The translations under genes and the position numbers were made by a program. From an uncultured Pelagibacteraceae bacterium (GTDB lineage Bacteria > Pseudomonadota > Alphaproteobacteria > Pelagibacterales > Pelagibacteraceae), in the NCBI GenBank assembly GCA_902532525.1, contig CACAIK010000008.1, positions 1 through 52,356 of the forward strand: 52,356 nucleotides of DNA, read 5' to 3'. Position 1 is the first letter of the stretch. Every line of letters starts with the position of its first letter. Below, one piece after another: positions 27,290 through 37,071 of this stretch. The notes under the pieces were generated by a model. It was not told the DNA's origin, did not search any database, and worked only from the letters and a program-made list of their open reading frames with translations.

Positions 27290-28561
27290 ATGAAAGCTTT
27301 ACTTAAAAAAATTTTTCAAAACAAAAAAATTTCAAGTGATAAAGATCTCAAATTTCTAGATTTAAAAAATAATAAGGGAGTATATAAAATATTTGGTGCA
27401 ATAAATAACTACAATGAAACTAGCGAGATTAGATATGTTGGTGGCTGTGTAAGAAAAATTTTAAATGATGAAAAAACAGATGATATTGATCTTGCAACTA
27501 ATTTAACTCCTGATCAAGTTAAGCAATGCTTAGATAAAAACCAAATAAAGTTTTTTGAAACAGGAATTGAACATGGCACAATCACAGCGGTGATTGATGA
27601 TCAAAATTTTGAAATTACAACATTAAGAAAAGATGTAAAAACAGATGGAAGGCATGCTGTCGTAGAATATACAACCAATTGGAAGGAAGATTCATTAAGG
27701 AGAGATTTTTCAATAAATTCAATATATTCAGATTTAGACGGGAATTTGTATGATCCAAATTTTGGTCATAAAGATTTAAATGTTGGAATAATCAAATTTA
27801 TAGGTGATCCAGAAACTAGAATAAAAGAAGATTATTTAAGAATTATTAGATATTTAAGATTTTATACTGAATATAGCAAAATCGATCATGAAATTAATAT
27901 TATAAAAATCATTAAAAAAAATATTCAGGGTTTAGGAAAAATATCAAAAGAAAGACAATTCAATGAATTAAAAAAAATTCTCAAATTGGATAACTTTTTA
28001 AAGTTATTTAAAAATAAAACCTCTTGTGAATTATTTTCATTAATTTTTCCTCAACTAAAAAATTTTAAAAAATTGAGCAAGTTATCAAAACCACAAGAAA
28101 AGATATTAAAAAATAAAAGTTTATATTTCATAATTTCTTTTCTTGTAATCGATGAAACTGACAATTCTGACTATTTTGTATATAAGTATAATTTACCCAA
28201 TGAGTTAAAAGATAAAATTAATTTTCTAAAAAATAATTCGCTCAACAAAGATAGTATTAAAATTTTTAATAAGAAAGATTTACAAAAAATATTTTATTAT
28301 AATGGTAAATCTAGCACAATAGATTTAATTGATTTCAATTTGTTATATTTTAAACAAAGTAAAAAACTTTCAGAATTAAAAGCTTATTTTGAAAAATTAG
28401 ATAAACCAGAATTTCCAATAAAAGCTCAGTTATTAATAAATGATTATGGATTGAAGGAGGGAAGGGAATTGGGTCAAAAATTAAAAAATTTAGAAACTAA
28501 ATGGATTGAAAATAATTTTAATTTATCAAAAAAAGATATGGAAAAAGTTTTATCAAATTAA
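27290..28561 (+). CDS. cca: CCA-adding tRNA nucleotidyltransferase
   Basis: Class II nucleotidyltransferase that adds or repairs the 3' CCA of tRNAs. It has 423 aa. Motifs: [10 protein letters not shown] with DDIDLATN (catalytic Asp pair), the [10 protein letters not shown] segment, then [19 protein letters not shown] and a Lys-rich C-terminal part. The ATG lies 3 nt after the encoded CCA of tRNA-Gln, so tRNA processing of a joint transcript would leave an almost leaderless mRNA (UUU-AUG). Its stop overlaps the greA stop in a shared TTAA. Confidence 0.94.
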   Translation: MKALLKKIFQNKKISSDKDLKFLDLKNNKGVYKIFGAINNYNETSEIRYVGGCVRKILNDEKTDDIDLATNLTPDQVKQCLDKNQIKFFETGIEHGTITAVIDDQNFEITTLRKDVKTDGRHAVVEYTTNWKEDSLRRDFSINSIYSDLDGNLYDPNFGHKDLNVGIIKFIGDPETRIKEDYLRIIRYLRFYTEYSKIDHEINIIKIIKKNIQGLGKISKERQFNELKKILKLDNFLKLFKNKTSCELFSLIFPQLKNFKKLSKLSKPQEKILKNKSLYFIISFLVIDETDNSDYFVYKYNLPNELKDKINFLKNNSLNKDSIKIFNKKDLQKIFYYNGKSSTIDLIDFNLLYFKQSKKLSELKAYFEKLDKPEFPIKAQLLINDYGLKEGRELGQKLKNLETKWIENNFNLSKKDMEKVLSN

Positions 28562-29034
28562 ACGTATTTTACGTCTACAATCTCAAAATTTTTTGTCCCT
28601 GCTGGTGTATTTATCTCTACAAGATCACCTTTATTTTTACCTATAAGACCTTTTCCTATTGGTGATTGAAAATAAAGAAGCTTTTGTTTTAGATCTGCCT
28701 CGTCTTTACCAACAATTTTGTAATTTATTTTTTCATTTGTATCTAAATTTTGAAGGTAGACTGTAGATCCAAATATCACTTTTCCATCATTACTAATCTT
28801 AGTGATATCAATTACATTTGCTCTTGCAATTAAATCCTCAACTTCTTGAATTCTTCCCTCGTTATGTGATTGCTGTTCTTTTGCAGCATGATATTCAGCA
28901 TTTTCTTTCAAATCTCCATGAGATCTTGCTTCAGCAATGGCTGCAACAATTTCGGGTCTCTTTTTTTCTTTTAAAAAAATTAATTCACTTTTTAATTTTT
29001 CTAATCCTTCAGTAGTAATTGGTTCTTTATCCAT
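28558..29034 (-). CDS. greA: Transcription elongation factor GreA
   Basis: Rescues backtracked RNA polymerase by stimulating transcript cleavage. 158 aa, exact family length. The N-terminal coiled coil (residues 1-75) carries the acidic tip in [20 protein letters not shown], followed by the C-terminal FKBP-like domain with [11 protein letters not shown]. It follows hemF by 3 nt and converges on cca. Confidence 0.98.
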   Translation of the reverse strand: MDKEPITTEGLEKLKSELIFLKEKKRPEIVAAIAEARSHGDLKENAEYHAAKEQQSHNEGRIQEVEDLIARANVIDITKISNDGKVIFGSTVYLQNLDTNEKINYKIVGKDEADLKQKLLYFQSPIGKGLIGKNKGDLVEINTPAGTKNFEIVDVKYV

Positions 29035-29037
29035 AAT

Positions 29038-29862
29038 TTACCATTTAGCTGTTGGTGGTAATGACATGAGTATAGCTTCAACATTTCCACCAGTTTGTAA
29101 ACCAAATTTTGTCCCCCTGTCATGTAATAAATTAAATTCAACATATCTACCTCTTTTTTTGTATTGGATTTCTTTATCTTTAATTGTCCATTTTAATTTA
29201 TTTTTTTTCTCAATTATTTCACTAGAAATATTTTTAAAACTTATACCTACTTCTCTAACAAAAGAAAAATCTTCTTCCCAATTATTTTTTTTATAATCAA
29301 AAAAAATTCCACCAATACCTCTTGGCTCTTTCCTATGCGGTAAATAAAAATATTCATCACACCACTTTTTATATTTTTTGTAATAATTTTTGTTGTGCTT
29401 ATCACATGATTTTTTTAGTTCTAAATGAAACCAATTTTCTAATTTCTTATCTTTCATACAAGGTGTAACATCCATTCCACCTCCAAACCAACCAAATGAA
29501 GTAACTATATACCTTGTGTTAAAATGCATTGCAGGCACATGAGGATTTTTCATATGCATAACAACAGATATTCCAGATGCCCAAAACTTAGAACTCTTTT
29601 TAGTGCCTGGAACTTTATTTTTGAATTCATTTGAAAATTTTCCATAAACTTCTGAAAAATTTACTCCAACTTTATCAAAAATTTTACCGTTTTCTAAAAT
29701 TCTATATTGTCCTCCACCTTCGTCATTACTTTTACTTCTACTCCAATTAGTGATTTTAAATTTGGTTTTTTTGCCCTCTTTTTCCTCTATTTCTCTACAA
29801 AGTACTTCTTGTAAAGTTTTAAACCAATTTTTTGCTAATTTCTTTTTTATGTATTGATCCAT
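29038..29862 (-). CDS. hemF: Oxygen-dependent coproporphyrinogen III oxidase
   Basis: Converts coproporphyrinogen III to protoporphyrinogen IX with O2. It has 274 aa. Family segments: PAMHFNTRY, WFGGGMDVTPC, RGIGGIFFDY and the C-terminal GRYVEFNLLHDRGTKFGL followed by SLPPTAKW. It fits a strictly aerobic organism and supplies heme for the cytochromes encoded nearby. It follows trmL directly (0 nt). Confidence 0.97.
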   Translation of the reverse strand: MDQYIKKKLAKNWFKTLQEVLCREIEEKEGKKTKFKITNWSRSKSNDEGGGQYRILENGKIFDKVGVNFSEVYGKFSNEFKNKVPGTKKSSKFWASGISVVMHMKNPHVPAMHFNTRYIVTSFGWFGGGMDVTPCMKDKKLENWFHLELKKSCDKHNKNYYKKYKKWCDEYFYLPHRKEPRGIGGIFFDYKKNNWEEDFSFVREVGISFKNISSEIIEKKNKLKWTIKDKEIQYKKRGRYVEFNLLHDRGTKFGLQTGGNVEAILMSLPPTAKW

Positions 29863-30339
29863 TTAACCTAACTGTCTTATAAATTCTGAAGCTCCTATGG
29901 CCACTGATATTGAAATGTTTAATGATCTTTTATTTTTTAGCATTGGAATCTTAATTCTTTCATTAACCTTAGAATGCACATCTTCTGGAACACCAGCACT
30001 TTCTCTGCCAAAGAGCAATATATCATTACGCTTAAATTTAAACTTTGTATAAACTTTGCTAGCTTTTGTCGTCATTAAAACTACTCTATTTTTACTATTT
30101 TCATCAAAGAATTCTTTAGGGCTCTTGTAAAATTTAATTTCACTGTAATCTAAATAATCCATAACAACTCTCTTGAACCTTTTATCGCTAAATAAAAACC
30201 CACAAGGTTCAATGATTTCTAAACTAGCCCCTAGGCAAGAACAAGTTCGAATAATTGAAGCTGTATTTTGAGGAATATCCGGCTGATATAGAGCTACTTT
30301 TAGACCGTGTTTTAAAGGTTTCTGTGTCATTGTTACCAT
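29863..30339 (-). CDS. trmL: tRNA (cytidine/uridine-34 2'-O)-methyltransferase (SPOUT)
   Basis: SpoU-type knotted methyltransferase of the TrmL family, which methylates the wobble ribose of tRNA-Leu. Its 158 aa are close to the usual length. Motifs: [18 protein letters not shown] near the N-terminus, [14 protein letters not shown], and the C-terminal [16 protein letters not shown]. Two ATGs are possible (30339, or 30330 giving MTQKPLKHG); neither has a strong ribosome-binding site. It diverges from petA across 60 nt. Confidence 0.92.
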   Translation of the reverse strand: MVTMTQKPLKHGLKVALYQPDIPQNTASIIRTCSCLGASLEIIEPCGFLFSDKRFKRVVMDYLDYSEIKFYKSPKEFFDENSKNRVVLMTTKASKVYTKFKFKRNDILLFGRESAGVPEDVHSKVNERIKIPMLKNKRSLNISISVAIGASEFIRQLG

Positions 30340-30358
30340 AGAAATATCTCTTTTTTAT

Positions 30359-30374
30359 TATATGAAATCATATA
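30359..30374. repeat. Inverted repeat in the trmL/petA divergent region
   Basis: TATATGA-AA-TCATATA, 7-bp perfect arms with a 2-bp centre. It overlaps the -35 position of the possible petA promoter, so it could be an operator. All but one base pair of each arm is A-T, so chance is a real alternative. Confidence 0.4.
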
Positions 30375-30390
30375 TTACCAAAGATATAAA
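30362..30390 (+). promoter_or_regulatory. Possible petABC promoter
   Basis: ATGAAA (30362-30367, 4 of 6 consensus bases), a 17-bp spacer, then TATAAA (30385-30390, 5 of 6). Transcription would start about 3 nt before the petA ATG at 30400. No Shine-Dalgarno is seen beyond AAAG directly before the ATG. Confidence 0.33.
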
Positions 30391-30399
30391 ATATTAAAG

Positions 30400-30921
30400 A
30401 TGTCAGACCAAAAAGACGAAAAAAAGACCAATAGAAGAGATTTCTTGTTTACTGCTACAGCCGCTGCTGGTGCAGTTGGAGTAGGTGCTGCTGTTTGGCC
30501 ATTAGTCGATCAAATGAACCCAGATGCCTCTGTAAAAGCATTAGCAAGCACAGAAGTAGATGTTAGTTCAATGCAACCTGGACAGTCTTTAACAGTACTT
30601 TGGAGAGGTAAACCAGTTTTTATTAAAAGAAGAACTGAAGATGAAATTAAAAAAGCGAGAACAGTTGATATTAATGATCTTAAGCATCCTGAAAAAGATG
30701 AAGATAGAGCAAAAAATCCTGAATGGTTAGTGATGCTTGGGATTTGTACTCATCTAGGATGTGTTCCATTAACAGATAAAGGTGATTATGATGGTTGGTT
30801 TTGTCCTTGCCATGGTTCTCATTATGATACATCTGGTAGAATTAGAAAAGGACCAGCTCCAACTAATATGGAGATACCTAAATACGAATTTGTAAATACT
30901 AACACGATTAAGATTGGATAA
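30400..30921 (+). CDS. petA: Ubiquinol-cytochrome c reductase Rieske iron-sulfur subunit
   Basis: 2Fe-2S subunit of the cytochrome bc1 complex, carrying electrons from ubiquinol to cytochrome c1. It has 173 aa. A twin-arginine-type N-terminus ([17 protein letters not shown]) is followed by the membrane anchor. Cluster ligands are Cys116 and His118 (CTHLGC) and Cys135 and His138 (CPCHGSH), with the disulfide pair Cys121/Cys137. It is the first gene of petABC and is followed by petB after 2 nt. Confidence 0.97.
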   Translation: MSDQKDEKKTNRRDFLFTATAAAGAVGVGAAVWPLVDQMNPDASVKALASTEVDVSSMQPGQSLTVLWRGKPVFIKRRTEDEIKKARTVDINDLKHPEKDEDRAKNPEWLVMLGICTHLGCVPLTDKGDYDGWFCPCHGSHYDTSGRIRKGPAPTNMEIPKYEFVNTNTIKIG

Positions 30922-30923
30922 AT

Positions 30924-32195
30924 ATGAGTGATCACGAATACACGCCTAGTTCAAAGTTTGGTAAATGGTTTAATGATAGATTGCCTTTGCTTACATTGGC
31001 AAATCACTTAACAGATTACCCTACACCAAAAAATTTAAATTACTGGTGGACTTTTGGTGGGATATTAACTTTTTGCTTAATTACCCAAATAGTTACAGGA
31101 TTAGTTTTGGCTATGCACTACATTGCTCACGCAGATATGGCATTCAGCAGTGTCGAACATATAATGAGAGATGTGAATTATGGATGGTTGTTAAGATATG
31201 TTCACGCAAATGGTGCTTCTATGTTTTTCTTAGCAGTTTATATTCATATTTTTAGATCTTTATTTTACGGATCATATAAATCTCCTAGAGAAATAATTTG
31301 GATACTTGGAATTATAATTTATCTGCTAATGATGGCAGCTGCTTTTATGGGATATGTTCTTCCTTGGGGACAAATGAGTTTTTGGGGAGCAACAGTAATA
31401 ACAAATTTATTTAGTGCAATACCACTTGCGGGAGAGAGTATAACAACTTGGTTATGGGGTGGTTATTCAGTTGACAATCCAACTTTAACAAGATTTTTTA
31501 CTCTTCATTACTTGATACCGTTTTTAATACTAGGGCTTGTAGTACTTCACATATGGGCATTACATGTTCCTGGAAATAACAATCCAGTTGGTATTGATAT
31601 TAAAAAGCCTTCTAAAGATACAGTTCCGTTTCATCCATACATTGTAATTAAAGATGCTTTTGCGTTATTAATGTTTTGTATTGTTTTTGCGTTGTTTGTA
31701 TTTTATCAGCCAAACATTTTAGGACATGCTGATAATTATATCGAGGCGGATCCACTTGTAACTCCTGCTCATATAGTTCCTGAGTGGTACTTATTACCTT
31801 TTTATGCGATCTTAAGATCGGTTCCTGATAAACTTATGGGTGTTGTTGCTATGTTATCAGCTATTTTAATTTTAGCTGCTTTACCATGGTTGGATACGTC
31901 AAAAGTTAGATCAGCAGTTTTCAGACCGTTATTTAGACAGTTCTACTGGATCTTGGTAGCTGATGTTTTAATTCTAGGATATGTAGGGGCGATGCCAGCT
32001 GAAGGATTGTACTTGTTAATTGCAAGAGTTGCTACAGCGTATTACTTTGCGCATTTTTTAATTATTCTTCCAGTTTTAGGATGGAAAGAAAAAACTACCC
32101 CGCTGCCTTTGAGCATTACCGAGCCAGTTTTAGGAGGCTCGCCAAATTTAGCTGCAGTAAGGAGTGATGAAAAAATAGAAAAAACAATAAAGTGA
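30924..32195 (+). CDS. petB: Cytochrome b of the bc1 complex
   Basis: Eight-helix subunit with hemes bL and bH and the Qo/Qi quinone sites. It has 423 aa. The heme His pairs appear in the helices with MHYIAHA to RYVHANGAS and in [20 protein letters not shown]; the Qo motif is [14 protein letters not shown]. The C-terminus has a short soluble tail. Its TGA overlaps the GTG start of petC. Confidence 0.98.
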   Translation: MSDHEYTPSSKFGKWFNDRLPLLTLANHLTDYPTPKNLNYWWTFGGILTFCLITQIVTGLVLAMHYIAHADMAFSSVEHIMRDVNYGWLLRYVHANGASMFFLAVYIHIFRSLFYGSYKSPREIIWILGIIIYLLMMAAAFMGYVLPWGQMSFWGATVITNLFSAIPLAGESITTWLWGGYSVDNPTLTRFFTLHYLIPFLILGLVVLHIWALHVPGNNNPVGIDIKKPSKDTVPFHPYIVIKDAFALLMFCIVFALFVFYQPNILGHADNYIEADPLVTPAHIVPEWYLLPFYAILRSVPDKLMGVVAMLSAILILAALPWLDTSKVRSAVFRPLFRQFYWILVADVLILGYVGAMPAEGLYLLIARVATAYYFAHFLIILPVLGWKEKTTPLPLSITEPVLGGSPNLAAVRSDEKIEKTIK

Positions 32196-32974
32196 GAAAG
32201 TTAAAAAATATTTTTTTTGTATTAATATTCTCAGTTATAGTACTTAATTCAACTAACTCTGCTGAAAAATCTCCTCCTTTTTTAGAGACTAAATGGACTT
32301 TCAAAGGCCTCTTTGGAAAATTTGATAGAGCATCACTTCAAAGGGGTTATCAAGTTTATACAGAAGTATGCGCATCTTGCCATTCTATGAAATATTTAAC
32401 TTATAGAAATTTAGCAGAAAAGGGTGGACCAGAATTTTCTGAAGCAGAGGCCAAAGCAATAGCTGCAAGTTTTGAGGTAAAAGATGGCCCGGACAGCACT
32501 GGAGAAATGTTTGTAAGACCAGCCAAATTATCTGATAAATTCGTGATGCCATATGCTAATGAGCAAGAAGCTAAAGCTGCTAATGGTGGTGCTTATCCAC
32601 CAGATATGTCTGTTCTAGTTAAGGCAAGAAAAGGCGGAGCAGATTATATTTATTCCTTATTGTTAGGATATTCTGAACCACCAGAAGGTGTAGAACTTGA
32701 TGATGGTGTTTATTACAATAAGTATATGTATGGTAATAAAATTAAAATGCCAGCTCCTTTATCCGATGATTTAATCGAATATACAGATGGAACAAAAGCT
32801 ACAGCTGAGCAAATGTCTAAAGATATTACAAATTTTCTGATGTGGTCAGCAGAACCACATTTAGAGCAAAGACATAAAACAGGATTTAGAGTTATAGCTT
32901 ATTTGATAATATTGACTGTATTGGTTTATTTTACAATGAAAAAGATATGGTCACGTGTTGAACCTAAAGTTTAA
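32192..32974 (+). CDS. petC: Cytochrome c1
   Basis: Heme c subunit of the bc1 complex, donor to soluble cytochrome c. It has 260 aa with a signal peptide (ending around residue 24, NSTNSAEKS), the heme motif CASCH at residues 60-64, a Met ligand candidate in [11 protein letters not shown], and a C-terminal membrane anchor [16 protein letters not shown]. It starts with GTG overlapping the petB stop (GTGA). Its last 24 bases overlap the 3' end of ychF on the other strand. Confidence 0.96.
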   Translation: MRKLKNIFFVLIFSVIVLNSTNSAEKSPPFLETKWTFKGLFGKFDRASLQRGYQVYTEVCASCHSMKYLTYRNLAEKGGPEFSEAEAKAIAASFEVKDGPDSTGEMFVRPAKLSDKFVMPYANEQEAKAANGGAYPPDMSVLVKARKGGADYIYSLLLGYSEPPEGVELDDGVYYNKYMYGNKIKMPAPLSDDLIEYTDGTKATAEQMSKDITNFLMWSAEPHLEQRHKTGFRVIAYLIILTVLVYFTMKKIWSRVEPKV

Positions 32975-34024
32975 AACATCCCCATCTTTAACGATATAAT
33001 CTTTACCTTCTAATCTCATTTTGCCGTTTTCCCTTGATTTTAACCAACCACCACTACCAACGAAATCTTGATAAGACACAGTTTCTGCTCTTATAAAACC
33101 TTTTTCAAAATCTGTATGAATTATACCTGCTGCTTGAGGTGCCATGCAATTTTTGTTAATTGTCCAAGCCCTTGTCTCCTCAATTCCTGAAGTAAAAAAC
33201 GTCTCTAAAGATAAAAGATCATATCCTTTTTTAATTAATAAATTTAATCCAGTATCATCAACGTTAATCATTTTCATATAGTTTTTTCTTTCTTCATTTT
33301 CAAGTTCATTTAATTGATTTTCTATTTCTGCTGAAATAGTTAGAGTGTTTTTAGAACCATATTTTTCAATAAAACTTTTTGTATAATCGTTGCCTTTATC
33401 AATACTATTTTCATCAACATTACAAACATACAATTTAGGCTTTATTGACAATAATCCTGACAATCTAACATCTTTTTTATCAAATTCATCGTATAATTTA
33501 TTTATATCATTATTATCATTAATTAAATTCTGGGCTCTTTCTAGAATTTGGTTCTGATTTTCATCATTATTTTTTTTATTTTTCTTATCTAATCTTTTTT
33601 GAATAGATTCCAAATCTGCTAAAGACATTTCTGTTTCAATTATTTCTAAATCTCTAATTGGATCAACTGTTGTATTTACATTTTGAATATCATCTGAGTC
33701 AAAACATCTAATTAAATGAATAACAGCATCTACTTCTCTTATATGGGATAAGAATTTGTTACCTAATCCTTCACCTTTAGAGGCTCCTTCTACTAATCCC
33801 GCTATATCAACAAAAGATATTGTAGTATTAATTTTTTTTTTTGAATTTGAAATTTTAACCAATTCATCTAACCTATAATCTGGCACAGGAACTACACCTA
33901 TATTTGGATCTATCGTGCAGAAAGGAAAATTTGCTGCTTGGGCTTTGCTTGAATTTGTAAGTGCATTAAATAATGTAGATTTACCAACATTTGGTAAACC
34001 AACTATACCACACTTAAAACCCAT
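32951..34024 (-). CDS. ychF: Redox-regulated ATPase/GTPase YchF (OBG family)
   Basis: Ribosome-associated P-loop ATPase. It has 357 aa. G1 loop GIVGLPNVGKST, switch FPFCTIDPN, G3 DIAGLVEGASKGEGLG, and the family C-terminal TGS domain with KGFIRAETVSYQDF. The nucleotide-specificity motif CNVDEN replaces the NKxD of true GTPases, in keeping with ATP preference of the family. It follows pth with no gap; prs-rplY-pth-ychF is a common proteobacterial cluster. It overlaps petC at the 3' end. Confidence 0.97.
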   Translation of the reverse strand: MGFKCGIVGLPNVGKSTLFNALTNSSKAQAANFPFCTIDPNIGVVPVPDYRLDELVKISNSKKKINTTISFVDIAGLVEGASKGEGLGNKFLSHIREVDAVIHLIRCFDSDDIQNVNTTVDPIRDLEIIETEMSLADLESIQKRLDKKNKKNNDENQNQILERAQNLINDNNDINKLYDEFDKKDVRLSGLLSIKPKLYVCNVDENSIDKGNDYTKSFIEKYGSKNTLTISAEIENQLNELENEERKNYMKMINVDDTGLNLLIKKGYDLLSLETFFTSGIEETRAWTINKNCMAPQAAGIIHTDFEKGFIRAETVSYQDFVGSGGWLKSRENGKMRLEGKDYIVKDGDVLNFRFNT

Positions 34025-34585
34025 TTAATTATTGTTAACTTTGCTTGAGAATAAATCTAATTTTTTATCTATCAAAATAGCAATAGAGTCTATTATATTA
34101 TGAGTAATTTTTTCTAAGTGTTCTTGTTCATCATCAGAAAAATCATTTAAAACAAATTCTGATACAGACATTTTATTCTCTGGCTTTCCAATCCCAATCC
34201 TCACTCTTGAATAGTCTTTTCCAATAAATTTATCAATTGAAGCAACTCCATTATGACCTGCACTTGATCCACCAAATTTTGCCTTTATTTTTCCAAACTC
34301 TACATCTAGATCATCGTGAAAAACAATAACATCTTCTGCATCTATTTTGAAATATTCGAGCAATTCTCTGATACATATTCCTGAGTTGTTCATGAAAGTC
34401 AGAGGTTTGATAGCATAAATTTTCTTTTCCCCAATATTACCTGTTGTAAGTAAACCCTTAAATTTTGGCTTTTGCTTTGAAAGACTAAATTTTTGATTTA
34501 TAGCATCTACAACTTTAAAACCTATATTATGTCTATTATTATGACTGTTTGGGGTTGGATTGCCCAAACCTACGAGTAACAACAT
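34025..34585 (-). CDS. pth: Peptidyl-tRNA hydrolase
   Basis: Recycles peptidyl-tRNA released from stalled ribosomes. It has 186 aa. Motifs: LVGLGNPTPNSHNNRHNIGF with the catalytic His, KPLTFMNNSG, FHDDLDVEFGKIK and GGSSAGHNGV. It lies between rplY (28 nt upstream) and ychF. Confidence 0.97.
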   Translation of the reverse strand: MLLLVGLGNPTPNSHNNRHNIGFKVVDAINQKFSLSKQKPKFKGLLTTGNIGEKKIYAIKPLTFMNNSGICIRELLEYFKIDAEDVIVFHDDLDVEFGKIKAKFGGSSAGHNGVASIDKFIGKDYSRVRIGIGKPENKMSVSEFVLNDFSDDEQEHLEKITHNIIDSIAILIDKKLDLFSSKVNNN

Positions 34586-34613
34586 TTTATTTTATTATTA
34601 TTTTCACAGATTA

Positions 34614-35330
34614 TTATTTTTTCTCTGCTGGAGCTTTTCCTTCTTCTTTTCCTTTATCGCCATCTGCAGCTTTTTCTGCACCTTCTTCAGGTTTAGCATC
34701 TCCATCTGCAGCTGCCTCCGCAGCTTCCCCACCTTCTCCCTCAGCTTCTGCTGGTTTTTCAGGCTCTTTAACAACCGTTGGTGCTGCTACGGTTGCGATT
34801 ACAAAGTCTCTTCCTTGAATTGTAGGTGTTACATTTTCAGGTAAATTTATAAAAGATATTTTAATACTTGCTCCAATATCTAAGTTATTTAAATCTACAA
34901 CTAACTCTGTTGGTATATTTTCTGTAGGACATCTTAATTCAACTTTACGTCTTACGATATTCAAAACCCCACCTCTTTTTAATCCTGGTGACAATTCGTG
35001 GTTTATAAATTTAACTGGAATTTCTAAAATTACTTTCGCACCTTTAACAATTCTTAAAAAATCTAAATGTATGGGCTCATCTGTAACCGTATTAAAATCA
35101 ATAACTCTTGGTAAAACTTTTTGTTCTTTCCCATCAATATTAATTGAAATTATATTTGATAAAATATTTTCTTTATTTAATAAATTTTTTACTTCTTTAA
35201 CAGAGACAGAGATTTTTTGATTTGGCTCTTCTCCTCCATAAATAATTCCTGGAACCATACCTTTACTTCTAAGTGATTTAACTTCACCCTTAGTTTTTGT
35301 TTCTCTTATTGTGGCTGCTAATAAACTCAT
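34614..35330 (-). CDS. rplY: 50S ribosomal protein L25 (CTC family)
   Basis: 5S rRNA-binding protein of the long CTC type. It has 238 aa: L25 domain at about residues 1-95 (RSKGMVPGIIYGG is characteristic), a second beta domain up to about 190, then a low-complexity tail rich in Glu, Ala, Gly and Lys (PEKPAEAEGEGGEAAEAAAD and beyond), which is likely disordered. The tail is much more GC-rich in codon use than its neighbours because of Ala/Gly codons. Upstream gene prs lies 45 nt away. Confidence 0.95.
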   Translation of the reverse strand: MSLLAATIRETKTKGEVKSLRSKGMVPGIIYGGEEPNQKISVSVKEVKNLLNKENILSNIISINIDGKEQKVLPRVIDFNTVTDEPIHLDFLRIVKGAKVILEIPVKFINHELSPGLKRGGVLNIVRRKVELRCPTENIPTELVVDLNNLDIGASIKISFINLPENVTPTIQGRDFVIATVAAPTVVKEPEKPAEAEGEGGEAAEAAADGDAKPEEGAEKAADGDKGKEEGKAPAEKK

Positions 35331-35375
35331 AAAGTGTCGGGTTTTTAACTTATGAAACTAAATTTTACAAGTAAA

Positions 35376-36308
35376 TTATTTAAATAGATCTGATACGGAA
35401 GTAGAATTTGATATTCTTTTTATAGCTTCTCCAACCAAATTAGAGATTGTTAATACCTCAATATTCTTAGCTTTTTTAACTTTCATTGAATTATCTATTG
35501 TATCAGTTACAACTAAATTTTTTATCGAAGATTTCTTAATTTTTTCAACAGCATTACCACTTAATACTCCATGTGTTACATACACGTGAACATCTTTGGC
35601 TCCTCTTTTTTTTAATTCAGAGGCTGCATTTACAATTGTTCCACCAGAGTCGATTATATCATCAACTAATATACAAGTTTTATTTTTCACATTTCCAATT
35701 ACATTCATTACTTCAGACTTTCCAGGAGCGGGTCTTCTTTTGTCTACTATTGCTAAATCTACATTTAACAATTTTCCTAAAGCTCTTGCTCTTGCGGTAC
35801 CACCGACATCTGGAGCAACGCAGATTATATTATTTTTTTTTAATTTCTTTTTTATATGTCTAGCAAATATTGGAGTTGCAAATAAGTTATCTACTGGAAT
35901 ATCAAAAAATCCTTGAATTTGTCCAGAGTGCAAATCAACTGTAACGACTCTATCTGCGCCTGCCTTTGCGATAAGATTAGATACAAGTTTTGCAGATATA
36001 GATGTTCTAGGAACTACTTTTCTATCTTGTCTTGCATATCCAAAATATGGGATTACAGCAGTTATGTTTTTGGCTGATGATCTTTTTAAGGCATCAATCG
36101 ATAGTAATAATTCCATTAAATTGTCATTTGCAGGAGATGAAACGGATTGAATTAAAAAAATACTATTGCCTCTAATATTTTCATTAATTTCGATATAGAT
36201 TTCTCCGTCTGCAAATTTTCTTATATTTGAATTTACTAGTCTATTTTTTAAAAATTTAGATATTTTTTGACTGAGATGTTTATTACTGTTTCCTGTGAGA
36301 ATTTTCAT
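35376..36308 (-). CDS. prs: Ribose-phosphate pyrophosphokinase
   Basis: Makes PRPP from ribose 5-phosphate and ATP for nucleotide, His and Trp synthesis. It has 310 aa. Motifs: FADGEIYIEINENIRG, YFGYARQDRK (ATP binding), VTVDLHSGQIQGFF, VAPDVGGTARAR and the PRPP loop VDDIIDSGGTI. It lies 10 nt after the pgeF-like gene. Confidence 0.97.
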   Translation of the reverse strand: MKILTGNSNKHLSQKISKFLKNRLVNSNIRKFADGEIYIEINENIRGNSIFLIQSVSSPANDNLMELLLSIDALKRSSAKNITAVIPYFGYARQDRKVVPRTSISAKLVSNLIAKAGADRVVTVDLHSGQIQGFFDIPVDNLFATPIFARHIKKKLKKNNIICVAPDVGGTARARALGKLLNVDLAIVDKRRPAPGKSEVMNVIGNVKNKTCILVDDIIDSGGTIVNAASELKKRGAKDVHVYVTHGVLSGNAVEKIKKSSIKNLVVTDTIDNSMKVKKAKNIEVLTISNLVGEAIKRISNSTSVSDLFK

Positions 36309-36318
36309 CCGAGATAAC

Positions 36319-37071
36319 CTATTTAATCATAATTGCAGAAATATTTCTACCATAATCGTTATGCTTATTTTTTTTTGATCTCCTAGAACTAAAAAAGTTA
36401 TTTTCTAGAGTGTAGGTATCTTTCCTTATTATATCTATTTTTTTAACTCCATTTTCATAAAATTGAGATTTTATATATTCGCTTAAATCAAAATAAATTT
36501 TTTTCTTTTTAAATGTGAAGAAATTCGTATTTTTTTTATTTTTATCCTTAAACAATTTAAAAAAATCATTTTTTACTTCGTAGCTATTTTTATTTATACA
36601 TGGCCCAATGCAAGCGATCATATCTTTCTCTGAGCATCCATTTTTTTTTAAAAGTTGAATTGTTTTTTTTATTATTCCCTTAAAAGCACCTTTCCAACCA
36701 GCATGTATTGCACCAATAAATTTTTGTTTTTTTTCTATAATTAGAATTGGTGCACAATCTGCAGTGAGTATACTAATCGCAATATTTTGCTTATTTGTAA
36801 TCATCGCGTCCCCAGTCAATCTTTTTTTGGGAACACCACTTATTTTATAAACTTTGTTACTGTGAATTTGATTAAGAGAAACCAGATTTCCACTTATGCA
36901 GCCTATTTTTTTTGAAACTATTTTTAAATTTTTATTTATATTAGCAATTTTATCTTTTGAACCTTTTCCACAATTTAAACTTTTGTAGATTCCTTTTGAG
37001 GTACCTCCTAATCTATTAAAAAAATAATGTGAAATTGATTTTTGATCTCTAAAAATTTTTGATTTAATCAC
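36319..37071 (-). CDS. pgeF: Multicopper-polyphenol-oxidase-family protein (YfiH/PgeF-like)
   Basis: 250-aa DUF152/YfiH domain protein. The zinc/catalytic residues are visible: LNQIHSNKVY, LTADCAPILI and GAIHAGWKGAFKGI, with IGPCINKNSYEV after. In E. coli this family (PgeF) corrects misincorporated amino acids in peptidoglycan stems; mammalian homologues act on purine nucleosides, so the role here is uncertain. The ATG overlaps the upstream midA-like stop (ATGA). Confidence 0.88.
   Translation of the reverse strand: MIKSKIFRDQKSISHYFFNRLGGTSKGIYKSLNCGKGSKDKIANINKNLKIVSKKIGCISGNLVSLNQIHSNKVYKISGVPKKRLTGDAMITNKQNIAISILTADCAPILIIEKKQKFIGAIHAGWKGAFKGIIKKTIQLLKKNGCSEKDMIACIGPCINKNSYEVKNDFFKLFKDKNKKNTNFFTFKKKKIYFDLSEYIKSQFYENGVKKIDIIRKDTYTLENNFFSSRRSKKNKHNDYGRNISAIMIK

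Noticed and set aside
34549-34844. Plus-strand Ser/Phe-rich frames opposite the end of rplY
   Set aside because: Complement of the Glu/Ala/Lys-rich low-complexity tail of L25; not a gene.
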